Of a stretch of 64,000 nucleotides of DNA, positions 1 through 9,765 are shown piece after piece. The stretch comes from Neisseriaceae bacterium CLB008 (GTDB lineage: Bacteria; Pseudomonadota; Gammaproteobacteria; Burkholderiales; Neisseriaceae). A model generated the notes under the pieces. The model was not told the origin of the DNA, searched no databases, and was given only the letters and a program-made list of their open reading frames with translations. Numbering within the stretch: the stretch's first letter is position 1; the number at the start of each line of letters is the position of its first letter. The translations under genes and the position numbers were made by a program. The stretch covers positions 1,426,001 to 1,490,000 of the forward strand of contig CP166133.1 in assembly GCA_041228285.1 (NCBI GenBank). Direction: 5' to 3'.

Positions 1-369
1 ATTAAACTGCCCATAGTTGTCCTTTCCTTTGCCCAAATAATCACGTTAATAATCCGTCTACCCATTTAAAATATCACTTTTAGCCTCAAAGCACTAGGTA
101 ATTTAAATAACAAACCGTTATTTCATTCCAAAGTAGAAATACATTGTTCATGTGCCATACATCGGGCATGAGCATTGCCTTTATTAGTCGATTCAAATCA
201 AAAAACCATGATCGTCCTTCAGGATAAACGCCTTTAATGCGTGGTCACAGTTCTATTATCCTATTGTTTTATAAAAGTATTTAAAAAACAGAGCAGTTGC
301 CACTAGGACGATTCTGTTTTAGAATGCGACTCGTAAAGTGCAATATATGACGATTGATTTGGTGACATT
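1..369. other. gene-free left edge
   Basis: No reading frame with coding character is visible here on either strand. The stretch is AT-rich and leads into the M23 peptidase gene, so it probably holds that gene's promoter, but I could not pick out a convincing -35/-10 pair. Nothing else is recognised. Confidence 0.5.
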
Positions 370-1209
370 ATGGCTCAAGAAGATTCTATCTGGCGCTGGC
401 GTCGTCATCGGCAGGCCAGCGCCAAACCGCAGCAGCGCAGCATGATCATTACCATCAGCAGTGCGGCCGGTAGCCGTACGTTTACGGCCAAGCAAAATTT
501 AAAGCTAAAACTATATTGGGGCATGGGCCTCTTACTGGGCTATTGCGCCCTCATGACGGGTGCGGGTATTTTTTTATTTGATCAATATCGGCATTCTGCC
601 CTGCTGTGGCGCCAAAACCAAACGCTGCTAACCTATAAGGCCGATATGGAAGCGGAACAGGTGCGTGAGGGCAGACGCTTTAGCATTGGTGACATCAACC
701 AAACCGCAGCAGTCAAAAAACAGGCGTTTTTGCAGCTCATCCCAAGCGGCACCCCGCTACCAGAGGTTAAGGTACAGGTCACCAGTGGTTTTGGGCGGCG
801 CAACCACCCTGTCCTGGGTGAAGTCTTGGCCCACAGCGGCCTAGATATTCGCGCCGCCATTGGCACCAAGGTGCAGGCCACGGCCAACGGCATGGTCAGC
901 GTAGCAGAAAGCCAAAATGGCTACGGTAAAGTGGTGAAGATTGACCATGCCTTTGGCTTTCAGACGGTTTTTGCCCATCTTGATGACATTTTGGTGCAGC
1001 CTGGAGACTTGGTCAAAAAAGGCATGGTCATCGCCGCCAGCGGCAACACCGGACGCAGTACAGGCCCTCATCTACATTATGAAGTTCGCTTCAGGAACAC
1101 GCCGTTAGACAGCGCTAATTTTATTCGCTGGGATCAGCACAATTTTGATTATGTTTTTAAAAATGAAAAGGAAGTAGAATGGGCGTTTTTCGTAAACGAA
1201 GTCATTTAG
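370..1209 (+). CDS. M23 family metallopeptidase (LytM-type), membrane-anchored
   Basis: Probable periplasmic peptidoglycan endopeptidase that cuts stem-peptide cross-links. The 279-residue protein has a basic cytoplasmic N-terminus, one membrane segment at about residues 48-70, a short linker and a C-terminal M23 domain. Zinc-binding signatures are present: HSGLD (HxxxD) near residue 157 and the HLH of GPHLHYE near residue 236, so the domain should be active. The gene overlaps the next one, a bactofilin, by 31 bases in another frame, which implies translational coupling. M23 peptidase/bactofilin pairs are known to shape the cell wall in other bacteria (for example CcmA and Csd proteins in Helicobacter), so a cell-shape role is a reasonable inference. 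Confidence 0.9.
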   Translation: MAQEDSIWRWRRHRQASAKPQQRSMIITISSAAGSRTFTAKQNLKLKLYWGMGLLLGYCALMTGAGIFLFDQYRHSALLWRQNQTLLTYKADMEAEQVREGRRFSIGDINQTAAVKKQAFLQLIPSGTPLPEVKVQVTSGFGRRNHPVLGEVLAHSGLDIRAAIGTKVQATANGMVSVAESQNGYGKVVKIDHAFGFQTVFAHLDDILVQPGDLVKKGMVIAASGNTGRSTGPHLHYEVRFRNTPLDSANFIRWDQHNFDYVFKNEKEVEWAFFVNEVI

Positions 1210-1607
1210 GCAACGACAAGCATTTAACCATTGTAGCGGTCGCCACAACGCTTAAAGGCGAAATCAACAGCGACCACATGGTGCAAATTGACGGCGTTTT
1301 TGAAGGCCTAGCCAACTCACAAACGCGGGTGATGATCAGCGAAGGCGGCGTCTTAACCGGTGAGGTTGTGGCCCAAGAAGTCAGTGTATTTGGCAACATC
1401 AACGGTAAAATCACGGCTAATAAGGTCATCATTGGCCATAAGGGCTTGGTTAACGCCACCATCATCGCCGAACACTTGGTGATCATGGAAGGCGGCCGCT
1501 ACATTGGTGAGAAAAAAGAATACGCCAGCGAAGATGCCGCAACCCAGCCTACTGCCCTCACGCCCTTGGTGGCAACGGCCTTAGTCAATGATGAGCACGT
1601 CGCCTAA
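1179..1607 (+). CDS. Bactofilin (polymer-forming cytoskeletal protein)
   Basis: 142-residue bactofilin. The central region (about residues 15-105) shows the short repeating beta-helix pattern typical of the family, with segments such as GEINSDHMVQIDGVFEG, GGVLTGEV and GNINGKITANKVIIG. Bactofilins polymerise without nucleotide and act as scaffolds on the inner membrane. The start ATG lies inside the end of the M23 gene and is preceded by AAGGAAG at good spacing. The C-terminal 30 residues (Ala/Thr-rich) look disordered. It probably recruits or positions the upstream peptidase. The gene ends just before a bidirectional terminator. Confidence 0.92.
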   Translation: MGVFRKRSHLGNDKHLTIVAVATTLKGEINSDHMVQIDGVFEGLANSQTRVMISEGGVLTGEVVAQEVSVFGNINGKITANKVIIGHKGLVNATIIAEHLVIMEGGRYIGEKKEYASEDAATQPTALTPLVATALVNDEHVA

Positions 1608-1630
1608 GTCTTATTGGATTGAAAAGAACA

Positions 1631-1665
1631 AAAAAAAGCCAAACGCTAAGCGTTTGGCTTTTTTA
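1631..1665. terminator. bidirectional terminator between bactofilin and icd
   Basis: Perfect hairpin with stem AGCCAAACGC / GCGTTTGGCT and a 3-base loop, flanked by an A-run on the left and a T-run on the right. It can therefore end transcripts from both converging genes. Confidence 0.9.
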
Positions 1666-1678
1666 CATGAAAGAGCAA

Positions 1679-2917
1679 TTACATGCGTTCGATCATGGCG
1701 TTACCGAAGGCAGAGCAGCTTACTTCGTTAGCACCGTCCATTAGGCGGGCAAAGTCGTAAGTCACTTGCTTGTCGGCAATGGCTTTTTCCATAGAGCTGA
1801 TCACTAGATCGGCCGCTTCAGTCCAGCCTAAGTGGCGCAACATCATTTCAGCAGACAGAATCAATGAACCTGGGTTCACTTTGTCTTGGCCTGCGTATTT
1901 AGGTGCGGTACCGTGGGTGGCTTCAAAAATAGCGTACTGATCAGAGATGTTGGCGCCTGGAGCAATACCAATACCGCCCACTTGAGCCGCTAAGGCGTCA
2001 GATACGTAGTCACCGTTTAGGTTCAATGTGGCAATCACATCGTATTCAGCAGGACGTAATAAGATTTGTTGCAAGAACGCGTCGGCAATCGCATCTTTAA
2101 CGATGATGTTTTTACCGGTTTTAGGGTTCTTGAACTGGCACCAAGGGCCGCCGTCGATCAATTCAGCGCCAAACTCAGTTTGGGCTAATTCGTAGGCCCA
2201 GTCACGGAAGCCACCTTCGGTGTACTTCATGATGTTGCCTTTGTGTACGATGGTCAAGCTATCGCGATCGTTGTCGATCACGTATTGCATGGCCGCACGT
2301 ACCAAACGTTGGGTACCTTGTTTAGAAACAGGTTTGATGCCGATGCCTGAAGTTTCAGGGAAGCGGATCTTGTTTACGCCCATTTCTTTTTGCAAGAAGT
2401 CGATGACTTTTTTAGCATCGCCAGATTCGGCTTGCCATTCGATGCCGCAGTAGATGTCTTCAGTGTTTTCGCGGAAGATCACCATGTCAGTTTGCGTAGG
2501 ATCTTTCAATGGCGAAGGCACGCCAGAGAAGTAACGTACAGGACGCACGCACTGGAACAGGTCTAGTTCTTGGCGCAAGGCCACGTTCAATGAACGAATA
2601 CCGCCGCCTACTGGCGTGGTCATTGGGCCTTTAATAGAAACAGAATAAGCTTTAAGCGCTTCTAGCGTTTCTTCAGGCAACCAAACGTTGTCACCGTATA
2701 CTTTGGTGGCTTTTTCGCCCGCAAATACTTCCATCCAATGGATTTCTTTGCTGCCGTTATAGGCTTTTTTAACCGCAGCATTAATCACGTCTTTCATCAC
2801 TGGGGTGATGTCGATACCGATACCGTCACCTTCGATGAAAGGAATGATTGGGTTATTAGGGATGGCTTGACCTGGTACAATCTTTTGGCCGCCTTCAGGC
2901 ACTTTAATATGACTCAT
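1679..2917 (-). CDS. icd: NADP-dependent isocitrate dehydrogenase, homodimeric type
   Basis: TCA-cycle enzyme that converts isocitrate to 2-oxoglutarate and CO2 with NADP. The 412-residue product matches the E. coli Icd type in length and in motifs: [10 protein letters not shown] near the N-terminus, the substrate/phosphorylation loop [13 protein letters not shown], and NLNGDYVSD plus [11 protein letters not shown] toward the C-terminus. A longer frame begins at 2989, but the ATG at 2917 is preceded by AGGAG and gives the expected N-terminus ([10 protein letters not shown]). Single gene, convergent with the bactofilin gene. Neisseria itself uses the unrelated monomeric enzyme, which argues against that genus though not against the order. 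Confidence 0.95.
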   Translation of the reverse strand: MSHIKVPEGGQKIVPGQAIPNNPIIPFIEGDGIGIDITPVMKDVINAAVKKAYNGSKEIHWMEVFAGEKATKVYGDNVWLPEETLEALKAYSVSIKGPMTTPVGGGIRSLNVALRQELDLFQCVRPVRYFSGVPSPLKDPTQTDMVIFRENTEDIYCGIEWQAESGDAKKVIDFLQKEMGVNKIRFPETSGIGIKPVSKQGTQRLVRAAMQYVIDNDRDSLTIVHKGNIMKYTEGGFRDWAYELAQTEFGAELIDGGPWCQFKNPKTGKNIIVKDAIADAFLQQILLRPAEYDVIATLNLNGDYVSDALAAQVGGIGIAPGANISDQYAIFEATHGTAPKYAGQDKVNPGSLILSAEMMLRHLGWTEAADLVISSMEKAIADKQVTYDFARLMDGANEVSCSAFGNAMIERM

Positions 2918-3035
2918 TCTCTGCTCCTGATATATTATTTTTGAAGTCATTACAAAGCTCATGCTTGTAATAATAGGAAAGTGATGCATTGATCAATCAG
3001 GCCTCATTATCCTAGAAATCCCAACTTATGGCTAG

Positions 3036-3653
3036 ATGCATCGCACAAAATCCACGATAATTAGACATTACCCCAGAAAAAACCATAGAAGCCCAAAACC
3101 CATGAATGATTTAATCGCCCTGAATAAGCCCTACGGCGTCATCTGTCAATTTAGCAAACATGAAAAACATCAAACGCTTAAGGCTTATATTGACCAACCC
3201 GGCTTTTATCCCGCCGGCCGTTTAGACACCGATAGCGAGGGGCTATTGCTACTCACGAATAATGGCCGCCTGCAGGCGCAGATTGCCGAACCCAAGTACA
3301 AACTAGAGAAAACCTATTGGGCGCAGGTAGAAGGCGTGCCCACTGAAGCAGGCCTAGCCATGTTGGCCAAGGGCGTTGATTTAGGTGATTTTGTCACCGC
3401 GCCAGCCAAAGTGAGGGTTGTCGAGCCGAACAATTTATGGCACCGTGAGCCGCCGATTCGCGTCCGCCAAACTGTGCCGGATTTTTGGTTGGAAATCAAA
3501 ATCAGCGAAGGCAAAAACCGTCAAGTGCGCCGGATGTGTGCCAAGGCAGGCTTTCCCTGCTTACGCCTGGTGCGCGTTGCCATCGGTTCAATCAATTTAT
3601 TTGATTTAGACTTAGCTTTGGGACAATGGCAATACTGCCCACAACGCCCTTAA
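3036..3653 (+). CDS. rluE: rRNA pseudouridine synthase, RluE-like (RsuA family)
   Basis: Probably isomerises a uridine in 23S rRNA to pseudouridine. The protein shows the RsuA/RluE signatures [11 protein letters not shown] near the start, the catalytic-loop motif [18 protein letters not shown] with the active-site Asp, and [11 protein letters not shown] toward the C-terminus. It lacks the N-terminal S4 domain, as RluE does. Two starts are possible: ATG at 3036 (205 residues), or ATG at 3102, which removes a basic 22-residue leader and matches other RluE proteins better. No strong ribosome-binding site decides between them. The exact RNA target is inferred from family similarity only. Confidence 0.85.
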   Translation: MHRTKSTIIRHYPRKNHRSPKPMNDLIALNKPYGVICQFSKHEKHQTLKAYIDQPGFYPAGRLDTDSEGLLLLTNNGRLQAQIAEPKYKLEKTYWAQVEGVPTEAGLAMLAKGVDLGDFVTAPAKVRVVEPNNLWHREPPIRVRQTVPDFWLEIKISEGKNRQVRRMCAKAGFPCLRLVRVAIGSINLFDLDLALGQWQYCPQRP

Positions 3654-3678
3654 CTGTATAAAAAGGTGTGCTTTAAAC

Positions 3679-5577
3679 GTGTCTGCCCCTCCTACTATTC
3701 AATACCGTCCTGACATCGATGGCCTACGCGCCCTCGCTGTCGTGGCGGTGATCGTGTTCCACCTCAACCCCGCTTGGCTGCCGGGTGGTTTTTTGGGCGT
3801 GGATTTTTTCTTTGTGATCTCGGGTTTTTTAATCACCGCCATCATCCACAAACAGGTGATCGCGGGGCGTTTTTCTTTTGTGACCTTTTACACGCGCCGC
3901 ATCAAGCGTATTTTACCGCTGTTTTTTACCGTTTTAACCGTCACCACCGTCGCCAGTCTCTTGCTCTTGGTGGCTCATGACTTAGACAGCTATCTGCATA
4001 CAGCCACCTATGCGGTGCAGTTTCGCGCCAACTTTGCTTTTGGCCAAAGCAGCTATTTCGATGTCGGCGTCAATGAGAAGCCCCTGCTGCATCTATGGTC
4101 GTTGGCGGTTGAGGAGCAGTTTTATTTTGTCTGGCCCCTACTGCTCTTGGCCTTATTCTGGCTCCTGCGCCGCTTTAATCAAGGCCGTGGCCTCTTTGTC
4201 ACAACGCTGCTGCTGTTGCTGGCATTCACGGCCTTGGCCCAATGGCAGGTCAACGTTCATCCTGAACAAGCTTATTACATGCCGTGGGTGCGCGCACCTG
4301 AGCTGCTGCTGGGCTGCGCCATGGCCCTATGGCCCTATCGGCAGCGGCCTTATCGCCGCATCTTAGGCTATTTAGGCCTGGCCATCATGCTGGGCTGTTT
4401 GGTGTTTTATAAACCGGATATGCGCTTTCCCGGCCTGAGCGCCTTATTGCCGACCCTTGGCGTGACTTTATTCATTTACGATGATGGCCTCAGCCACCGC
4501 AGTAAATGGCTGTTTCAACAGCCCTGGGTCATTTTGGTTGGCCTGTGGTCGTTCTCTTTGTATCTGTGGCATTGGCCCATCTTGGCATTGATGCGCTATG
4601 TATATGGTGCCGATGCCCTGCCCTTAAGCTGGCTGAGCGTGGCGGTCGCGCTCATGCTGTTGCTGTCGATACTCAGCTATTATGGCGTCGAAAAGCCTGT
4701 ACGCCATACGCGCCTAAACCTGTGGCCAAGCTTTATGCTGATTTATGTGGCGCCAGCCGCTTTGATTTGGGGGCTAGTGGCCGCCAGCCATTTACCGCCT
4801 TGGCAGGCCAAGCTGTATCCCTCGACGGAGCTTACTTATTTGGGCGACGATGTCTGTTATGACCGTTTCGATGCCGACTGTAGCCAAGGTGATCCCAAAG
4901 CGCCCGTGTCGGTGTTGATGGTCGGCGATTCCTATACGGCTCATTTGGCTAAATTCATTGACATCGTTGGGCGCAAAGAAGGCTGGCGCGCCGACGTGCG
5001 TTCCGTCAGCGCCTGTTCGCCGGTTCGCCACTACGACTTTGACACCGCTCTAGATGATTCGGTCTTGGCTTTGTGCCAAGAATTACAAAATTACATCAAA
5101 CAACACTGGGATGAGTATGACGTGATTTTTCTAGCCTCGCGCTGGTCTTATCAACTGGGTTTAACCAATAGCCGCTACGCCGACCCAGATTATGAGCAAA
5201 AATTCATCACCACGGTGCAGCTGCTGTCGCGCCAAAAACCCATTTATGTATTTTCATCGGTACAAAATGCTGACTATAATCCGGTACGGTCGATCAAATT
5301 AAATCAGCTCGGCCTAGATGCTTTAGAAACGGCCAATCGGCCTAAACCCGATGCCGCCACGCAACAGGCCAATGCCCGTATGAAGGCCTTGATCGCCGAC
5401 ATTCCCAACGTCCATTGGGTCGACATTGAGCCCTATATACCGGCTTCGCTGACGATAAACGGCAAGCCCATGTTCATGAACAATAACCATTTAAACGCTT
5501 TTGGTAGCCGTGAATTAGGCCTGCGCTTTAGCCAACACGAAACCTTGAGAAAGAATGCTGATGAATCAACTCACTGA
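3679..5577 (+). CDS. Acyltransferase 3 / SGNH two-domain O-acetyltransferase (OafA-like)
   Basis: Integral membrane O-acyltransferase that would move an acetyl group across the membrane to an envelope glycan such as O-antigen, lipooligosaccharide or peptidoglycan. Residues 1-370 form the AT3 domain with about ten membrane segments, starting with RPDIDGLRALAVVAVIVFH and the conserved FFVISGFLIT. The C-terminal 230 residues form an extracytoplasmic SGNH domain with the block I serine in VGDSYTAH and a catalytic His in NNNHLNAFG. Length (632) is normal for the fused family. The start is GTG, read from an AAGG upstream. It lies between RNA-modification and RNA-binding genes, so context does not identify the acceptor. 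Confidence 0.9.
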   Translation: MSAPPTIQYRPDIDGLRALAVVAVIVFHLNPAWLPGGFLGVDFFFVISGFLITAIIHKQVIAGRFSFVTFYTRRIKRILPLFFTVLTVTTVASLLLLVAHDLDSYLHTATYAVQFRANFAFGQSSYFDVGVNEKPLLHLWSLAVEEQFYFVWPLLLLALFWLLRRFNQGRGLFVTTLLLLLAFTALAQWQVNVHPEQAYYMPWVRAPELLLGCAMALWPYRQRPYRRILGYLGLAIMLGCLVFYKPDMRFPGLSALLPTLGVTLFIYDDGLSHRSKWLFQQPWVILVGLWSFSLYLWHWPILALMRYVYGADALPLSWLSVAVALMLLLSILSYYGVEKPVRHTRLNLWPSFMLIYVAPAALIWGLVAASHLPPWQAKLYPSTELTYLGDDVCYDRFDADCSQGDPKAPVSVLMVGDSYTAHLAKFIDIVGRKEGWRADVRSVSACSPVRHYDFDTALDDSVLALCQELQNYIKQHWDEYDVIFLASRWSYQLGLTNSRYADPDYEQKFITTVQLLSRQKPIYVFSSVQNADYNPVRSIKLNQLGLDALETANRPKPDAATQQANARMKALIADIPNVHWVDIEPYIPASLTINGKPMFMNNNHLNAFGSRELGLRFSQHETLRKNADESTH

Positions 5578-5956
5578 AATGCGCCTAGACAAATGGCTTT
5601 GGGCCGCTCGCTTTTTTAAAACCCGCGCCTTAGCGCAAAAACACATTGAGCTAGGCCGAGTACAGGTTAATGGCGACAAGGTCAAAAACAGCAAATACAT
5701 AGTGGTCGGCAACGTCATCGACATGACGCTGAATTCACTGCCGTATAAGCTCACGGTTCAGGGCCTGAATCCGCAGCGCCGGCCGGCTCCTGAAGCGCGC
5801 CTACTGTATCAAGAAGACGCCACCGTGGTCGCCAAGCGTGATGAATTACAGGCGTTAAATCAAGCCGCCAGAGGCTCACAAGCCTATCCTGACGGACGGC
5901 CAACCAAGCGCGATCGGCGCCAGCTCGACCGGGTCAAACGCGACTGGGCTGATTAA
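5555..5956 (+). CDS. hslR: Hsp15-type S4-domain RNA-binding protein
   Basis: Ribosome-associated heat-shock protein 15 homologue, which binds stalled 50S subunits carrying nascent chains. The S4 RNA-binding fold is evident in MRLDKWLWAARFFKTRALAQ and HIELGRVQVNGDKVK. The C-terminus is highly basic (PTKRDRRQLDRVKRDW), as in E. coli HslR (133 residues, same length). The gene overlaps the acyltransferase by 23 bases. ATGs at 5555, 5561 and 5579 are all possible starts; the last begins directly at the S4 domain. Confidence 0.92.
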   Translation: MLMNQLTEMRLDKWLWAARFFKTRALAQKHIELGRVQVNGDKVKNSKYIVVGNVIDMTLNSLPYKLTVQGLNPQRRPAPEARLLYQEDATVVAKRDELQALNQAARGSQAYPDGRPTKRDRRQLDRVKRDWAD

Positions 5957-5974
5957 AGTTAGTATAGCCTTCAC

Positions 5975-6001
5975 ACCCGACGAGCATGTTGTCGGGTTTT
6001 C
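5975..6001 (+). terminator. rho-independent terminator after hslR
   Basis: Stem ACCCGAC / GTCGGGT with a 9-base loop, followed by TTTT. An ATG in the loop (5986) opens a frame into smc but has no ribosome-binding site, so it is not the smc start. Confidence 0.7.
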
Positions 6002-6042
6002 GGTTAAAATCCGCTTCTCTCTACCGTATTCAGGGGTTGTTC

Positions 6043-9000
6043 GTGCGCCTTACCCATATCAAACTTGCTGGCTTTAAGTCTTTTGTTGATCCAACCAACA
6101 TCCATGTGCCTGGCCAACTGGTGGCGGTGATTGGCCCCAATGGTTGCGGCAAGAGTAATGTGATCGACGCCGTGCGCTGGGTACTGGGCGAAGCCTCGGC
6201 CAAGCAGCTACGCGGTCAAAACATGCAAGACGTGATTTTCAACGGCGCCAACACCCGTAAGCCGGTTTCTCGCGCCGCCGTCGAACTGGTTTTCGATAAC
6301 TCAGACCATGTCCTGCAAGGGGCCTGGGGCCAATATGGCGAAATCGCCATCAAACGGACCCTCAATCGCCAGGGTGATTCGGCCTATTTCATCAACCAAC
6401 AGCAGGTACGCCGTAAAGACATCACCGATCTGTTTCTAGGCACTGGCGTCGGCGCCCGCGGCTATGCGGTGATCGAGCAAGGCATGATTTCGCGCATCAT
6501 TGAAGCCCGCCCTGAAGATTTACGCGCCTATCTGGAAGAAGCGGCTGGCGTGTCGAAATATAAAGAGCGCCGTAAAGAAACCGAAGCACGCCTAAAAGAC
6601 ACCCACGATAACTTGGCCCGCTTGCAAGACTTACAAACCGAGCTAGAACGACAAATGGAACGTCTGGCGCGCCAGGCCAAAGTAGCATCACGCTACCAAC
6701 ATCTAAAAACCGATCTTCACCATAAACAAAACCTATTGGCCCTCGTACGTCATGATGAGGCTCAAAGCGCCGAACAAACGGCACGGGTCGCCCTGGCCGC
6801 CTTAGAAACGGAACAGGCCGAAATCAGCCTAGGCCTCACCCAAATCAATGAGGCCCTTTACCAGCAGCAGCTGAGCGAATACGACGCTCAAAACGCCGTT
6901 AATCAAATTCAAACCCAGGGGGCCATGACCCGTGAACAACTGGCCAGACTAGAAGAACAGATTCGACATCAGCAAGACACACAGCAGCGGCGCCTGCGTG
7001 AGCAGCAGCAGGCCGATGTACAGCTGGCCCAGCTGAGTCAAGCAAACGAGGCCGCCACCGAGCGCCTAGCACAGGCGCAAATGGTGTTGGCCGAAAAACA
7101 AATCATTGTTGAAGAATGGGCGCTGAAGGTTGAAGAAGCGCAGATGCAGCTGCCTATGCTTGAAGATCAAGCTGGCCAGCTAGACAGCGCTTATACCAGC
7201 CAAAGTGATGAACACAACCGGCTCAAGCGCAGCCTTGAATTGAATCAGCAAACCCAGCAGCACAAGCGCCAACAGCAGCAGCAAATCAGCCAGCGCCAAC
7301 AGGCTTTAAGCGCAGAGCTAGCGGCCTTAAACGTCCCCGATGCGGCCCAAGTTGCTGCGGCCCAGCAGCAGGTTGAAGAAGCGCAATACCAGCACAACAC
7401 CTTAAGTGAGCTCTTACAGCATAGCGAAGACACATTAGACACCCTAGCCACCAACATTCAAGCGGCACAGGCCCAACAGCATGAGTGCCAGGCCCAGCAA
7501 CTGCGCCTCAGCGCCCAACATGATGCTCTAGCAGCGCTGTTAAACAGCGACAGCGAATCAGCCACGCCGTTTTGGGCCGAGCACGGTCTTGGGGAGGCCG
7601 CGGCCCTATGGCAAACCATTCAAGTGGCGCCTAAATGGCAGCAGGCAGTGGCGGCTTATTTAGGCGAACGCCTGCAAGCACGCATGGCAGACCCGCGGGT
7701 CGCGGCGGCTGCGGCAAAAACAGCGCCCACCGTGGTGTTGACTCAAAAGGGTTCGCCTGCGATCGCAGCCGATATGGGGGCCGCTCAATGTGTGTTACAG
7801 CACATCGACCAGCAAGGCGATTTCACCGCTGCTTTGGCCGACTGGCTGGGCGCCGTCTATTGCGCCGACAGCCTCACTGAGGCCTTAGCACAACAATCAC
7901 AATTACAGGGCCAGCAATGCTGGCTCACGCCGGAAGGCCATGTAGTGAGCGCCCACAGCGTCAGCCTGCAAAGTCAGAATCAAGCAGACAACCAGCTGGT
8001 GCGTCAGCACAAGGTGACTGAGCTACAAGCAGCCTTGACCCAGCTGGCGCCAGAATGTGATCAGGCGGCCGATCGTGTTGCCCAATTACAGGCACAACAC
8101 GTGCAGCAGCAGCAAATTCAGCGCCAGCACAAGCAGCAGCTACAGCAGCTCAGCGACACGTTGCGTGAAGCCAACAATCAGGCCACGCAGCTGCTGGCGC
8201 GCGCCAACCAAACCCAGCTGCGCCAGCAGCACATTGAGCAAGAGCAGGCGCAAAATGAGGCCAGCCTGGAGGAATTAGCCCTGGCGTTGGAAACCTTAAC
8301 CATGAGTGTAATGGAGCTAGAAGAAGCGCTCTACGCCCTGGGTGAAGACCATCAGCACACCCAGACTCAACGCCAGGCACAGCAGCATGCGTTAAAACAG
8401 GCCCGCGCCACGGTGTTTGAGGCCAACCGCCAGCTGGGCCTAGAACAGATCGCCGAACAAAAGCTGCTGCAAAACATTGCCCAAGCCGAACAAGAACTGG
8501 CCCATATCGCCAGCCAACATCAAGCCCTAAGCCAACGCCAAAGCGAGCTGGCCTTAGGCCACGATGACGCCCAGCAGCATGAAGACCAGCAGCAGGCCTT
8601 ATTGACGCTAGAAGCGGCCCAAGAGACGGTCCAAACCCAGTTACAAGATGCCCAAAACGAATTAGAACAGATCCGCCAGCACAGCCAACAATTGAATGCC
8701 CAACAACAGCAATTGAGTGCCCGTCAGCCGCAGCTACAGCAAGCGCTACAGGCACAGCTTTTGGCCCAGCAAGAGGCCAAACTCCAAGCCGAACGGTTTG
8801 GCGAAGAATTAACCGCCCACGACGTCGATTTGGCGCTGCTACGTGCCCAGCGCAGCGAGCTGACCACCAGCCCAGAAGAGCTGTCACAAGAGATTGTGGC
8901 CTTGGCCCGCCTGCTTGAGGGCCTCGGCGCGGTGAATTTGGCAGCCCTAGAGGAACTAGACGAGGCGGAACAGCGGGCACTGTATTATCAAACCCAAAGC

Positions 9001-9540
9001 GAAGACTTACAGCAAGCGATGGCCGCGCTGACCGACGCCATCGCCAAGATTGACGATGAAAGTAAGGCGCTATTTAAAGAAACCTTTGATGCCGTCAATG
9101 AGAAAGTACAAAAATTCTTCCCCACCCTATTTGGCGGCGGTGAGGCCAAATTAGAAATGGTCGGCGACGATCTGCTCAGCGCCGGTGTGTCGATCATGGC
9201 GCGGCCGCCAGGTAAGAAAAACAGCACCATTCACCTATTGTCTGGCGGTGAGAAAGCCTTAACCGCCATGAGTTTGGTGTTTGCCCTATTTAGCCTCAAT
9301 CCTGCCCCGTTCTGTTTATTGGATGAGGTTGATGCGCCGCTGGATGACGCCAATACCAGCCGTTTTTGTCAGCTGGTGAAAGAAATGAGCGTCAACACGC
9401 AGTTCTTATACATTTCCCACAACCGCTTGACCATGGAAATGGCCGAGCAGCTGGTCGGCGTCACCATGCAGGAAAAAGGCGTGTCGCGCATCGTCGCCGT
9501 TGACATCAAACAGGCCCTATCCATGCGTGAAACCGACTAA
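6043..9540 (+). CDS. smc: Chromosome segregation protein SMC
   Basis: ATPase that compacts and resolves chromosomes, acting as a homodimer with ScpA/ScpB. About 1165 residues. The N-terminal head carries Walker A GPNGCGKSN (about residue 31). Long, strikingly Gln/Ala-rich coiled coils follow, with a hinge around residues 500-650. The C-terminal head carries the ABC signature LSGGEKAL (about 1066) and Walker B/D-loop LLDEVDAPLDD (about 1092). The frame opens earlier at 5986, but the GTG at 6043 is preceded by AGGGG and gives the canonical start (V/M)RLTHIKLAGFKSF. The coiled coil is unusually rich in CAG codons, which creates long non-genic open frames on the opposite strand. Confidence 0.96.
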   Translation: MRLTHIKLAGFKSFVDPTNIHVPGQLVAVIGPNGCGKSNVIDAVRWVLGEASAKQLRGQNMQDVIFNGANTRKPVSRAAVELVFDNSDHVLQGAWGQYGEIAIKRTLNRQGDSAYFINQQQVRRKDITDLFLGTGVGARGYAVIEQGMISRIIEARPEDLRAYLEEAAGVSKYKERRKETEARLKDTHDNLARLQDLQTELERQMERLARQAKVASRYQHLKTDLHHKQNLLALVRHDEAQSAEQTARVALAALETEQAEISLGLTQINEALYQQQLSEYDAQNAVNQIQTQGAMTREQLARLEEQIRHQQDTQQRRLREQQQADVQLAQLSQANEAATERLAQAQMVLAEKQIIVEEWALKVEEAQMQLPMLEDQAGQLDSAYTSQSDEHNRLKRSLELNQQTQQHKRQQQQQISQRQQALSAELAALNVPDAAQVAAAQQQVEEAQYQHNTLSELLQHSEDTLDTLATNIQAAQAQQHECQAQQLRLSAQHDALAALLNSDSESATPFWAEHGLGEAAALWQTIQVAPKWQQAVAAYLGERLQARMADPRVAAAAAKTAPTVVLTQKGSPAIAADMGAAQCVLQHIDQQGDFTAALADWLGAVYCADSLTEALAQQSQLQGQQCWLTPEGHVVSAHSVSLQSQNQADNQLVRQHKVTELQAALTQLAPECDQAADRVAQLQAQHVQQQQIQRQHKQQLQQLSDTLREANNQATQLLARANQTQLRQQHIEQEQAQNEASLEELALALETLTMSVMELEEALYALGEDHQHTQTQRQAQQHALKQARATVFEANRQLGLEQIAEQKLLQNIAQAEQELAHIASQHQALSQRQSELALGHDDAQQHEDQQQALLTLEAAQETVQTQLQDAQNELEQIRQHSQQLNAQQQQLSARQPQLQQALQAQLLAQQEAKLQAERFGEELTAHDVDLALLRAQRSELTTSPEELSQEIVALARLLEGLGAVNLAALEELDEAEQRALYYQTQSEDLQQAMAALTDAIAKIDDESKALFKETFDAVNEKVQKFFPTLFGGGEAKLEMVGDDLLSAGVSIMARPPGKKNSTIHLLSGGEKALTAMSLVFALFSLNPAPFCLLDEVDAPLDDANTSRFCQLVKEMSVNTQFLYISHNRLTMEMAEQLVGVTMQEKGVSRIVAVDIKQALSMRETD

Positions 9541-9571
9541 AGCTGCGCAGTAAAGCACCTAAATTTCTCTT

Positions 9572-9596
9572 TTTACGGCGCCAGAACCATCAAAAT
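9572..9596. repeat. copy 1 of a short dispersed repeat (TTTACGGCGCCAG)
   Basis: TTTACGGCGCCAG followed by NNCCATNAAAA occurs here and again at 28671-28695. The core GGCGCC is palindromic. The function is unknown; it could be the end of a decayed element or a protein-binding site. Confidence 0.45.
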
Positions 9597-9759
9597 AGGG
9601 AAAGTGCGTATCATAAATGCCAAGAATACGGGTTTTGATCGGGTGTGGCGGCCCAAGTACAAAGTCGAAACAGAAGCAATATCTTTAAGTTTTTCATAGA
9701 GATTGCCAAAATTCACAACGGTGTGTGCGTTTGGGTATTCTATTGAGCGACAGGGCATG

Positions 9760-9765
9760 TATAAT
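9760..9765 (+). promoter_or_regulatory. candidate -10 box for ilvE
   Basis: Perfect TATAAT about 90 bases before the ilvE start. No good -35 hexamer is seen at 16-18 bases, so the assignment is tentative. Confidence 0.4.

Noticed and set aside
8150-8980. 276-codon open frame on the minus strand inside smc
   Set aside because: It mirrors the Gln/Ala-rich coiled coil of SMC; codon bias of CAG/GCC repeats opens the other strand. Composition (Pro/Arg/Gly/Ala-rich) and lack of a start signal mark it as a shadow.
9573-9758. 61-codon minus-strand frame after smc
   Set aside because: No start signal; its only notable part is the end, which belongs to a short dispersed repeat.
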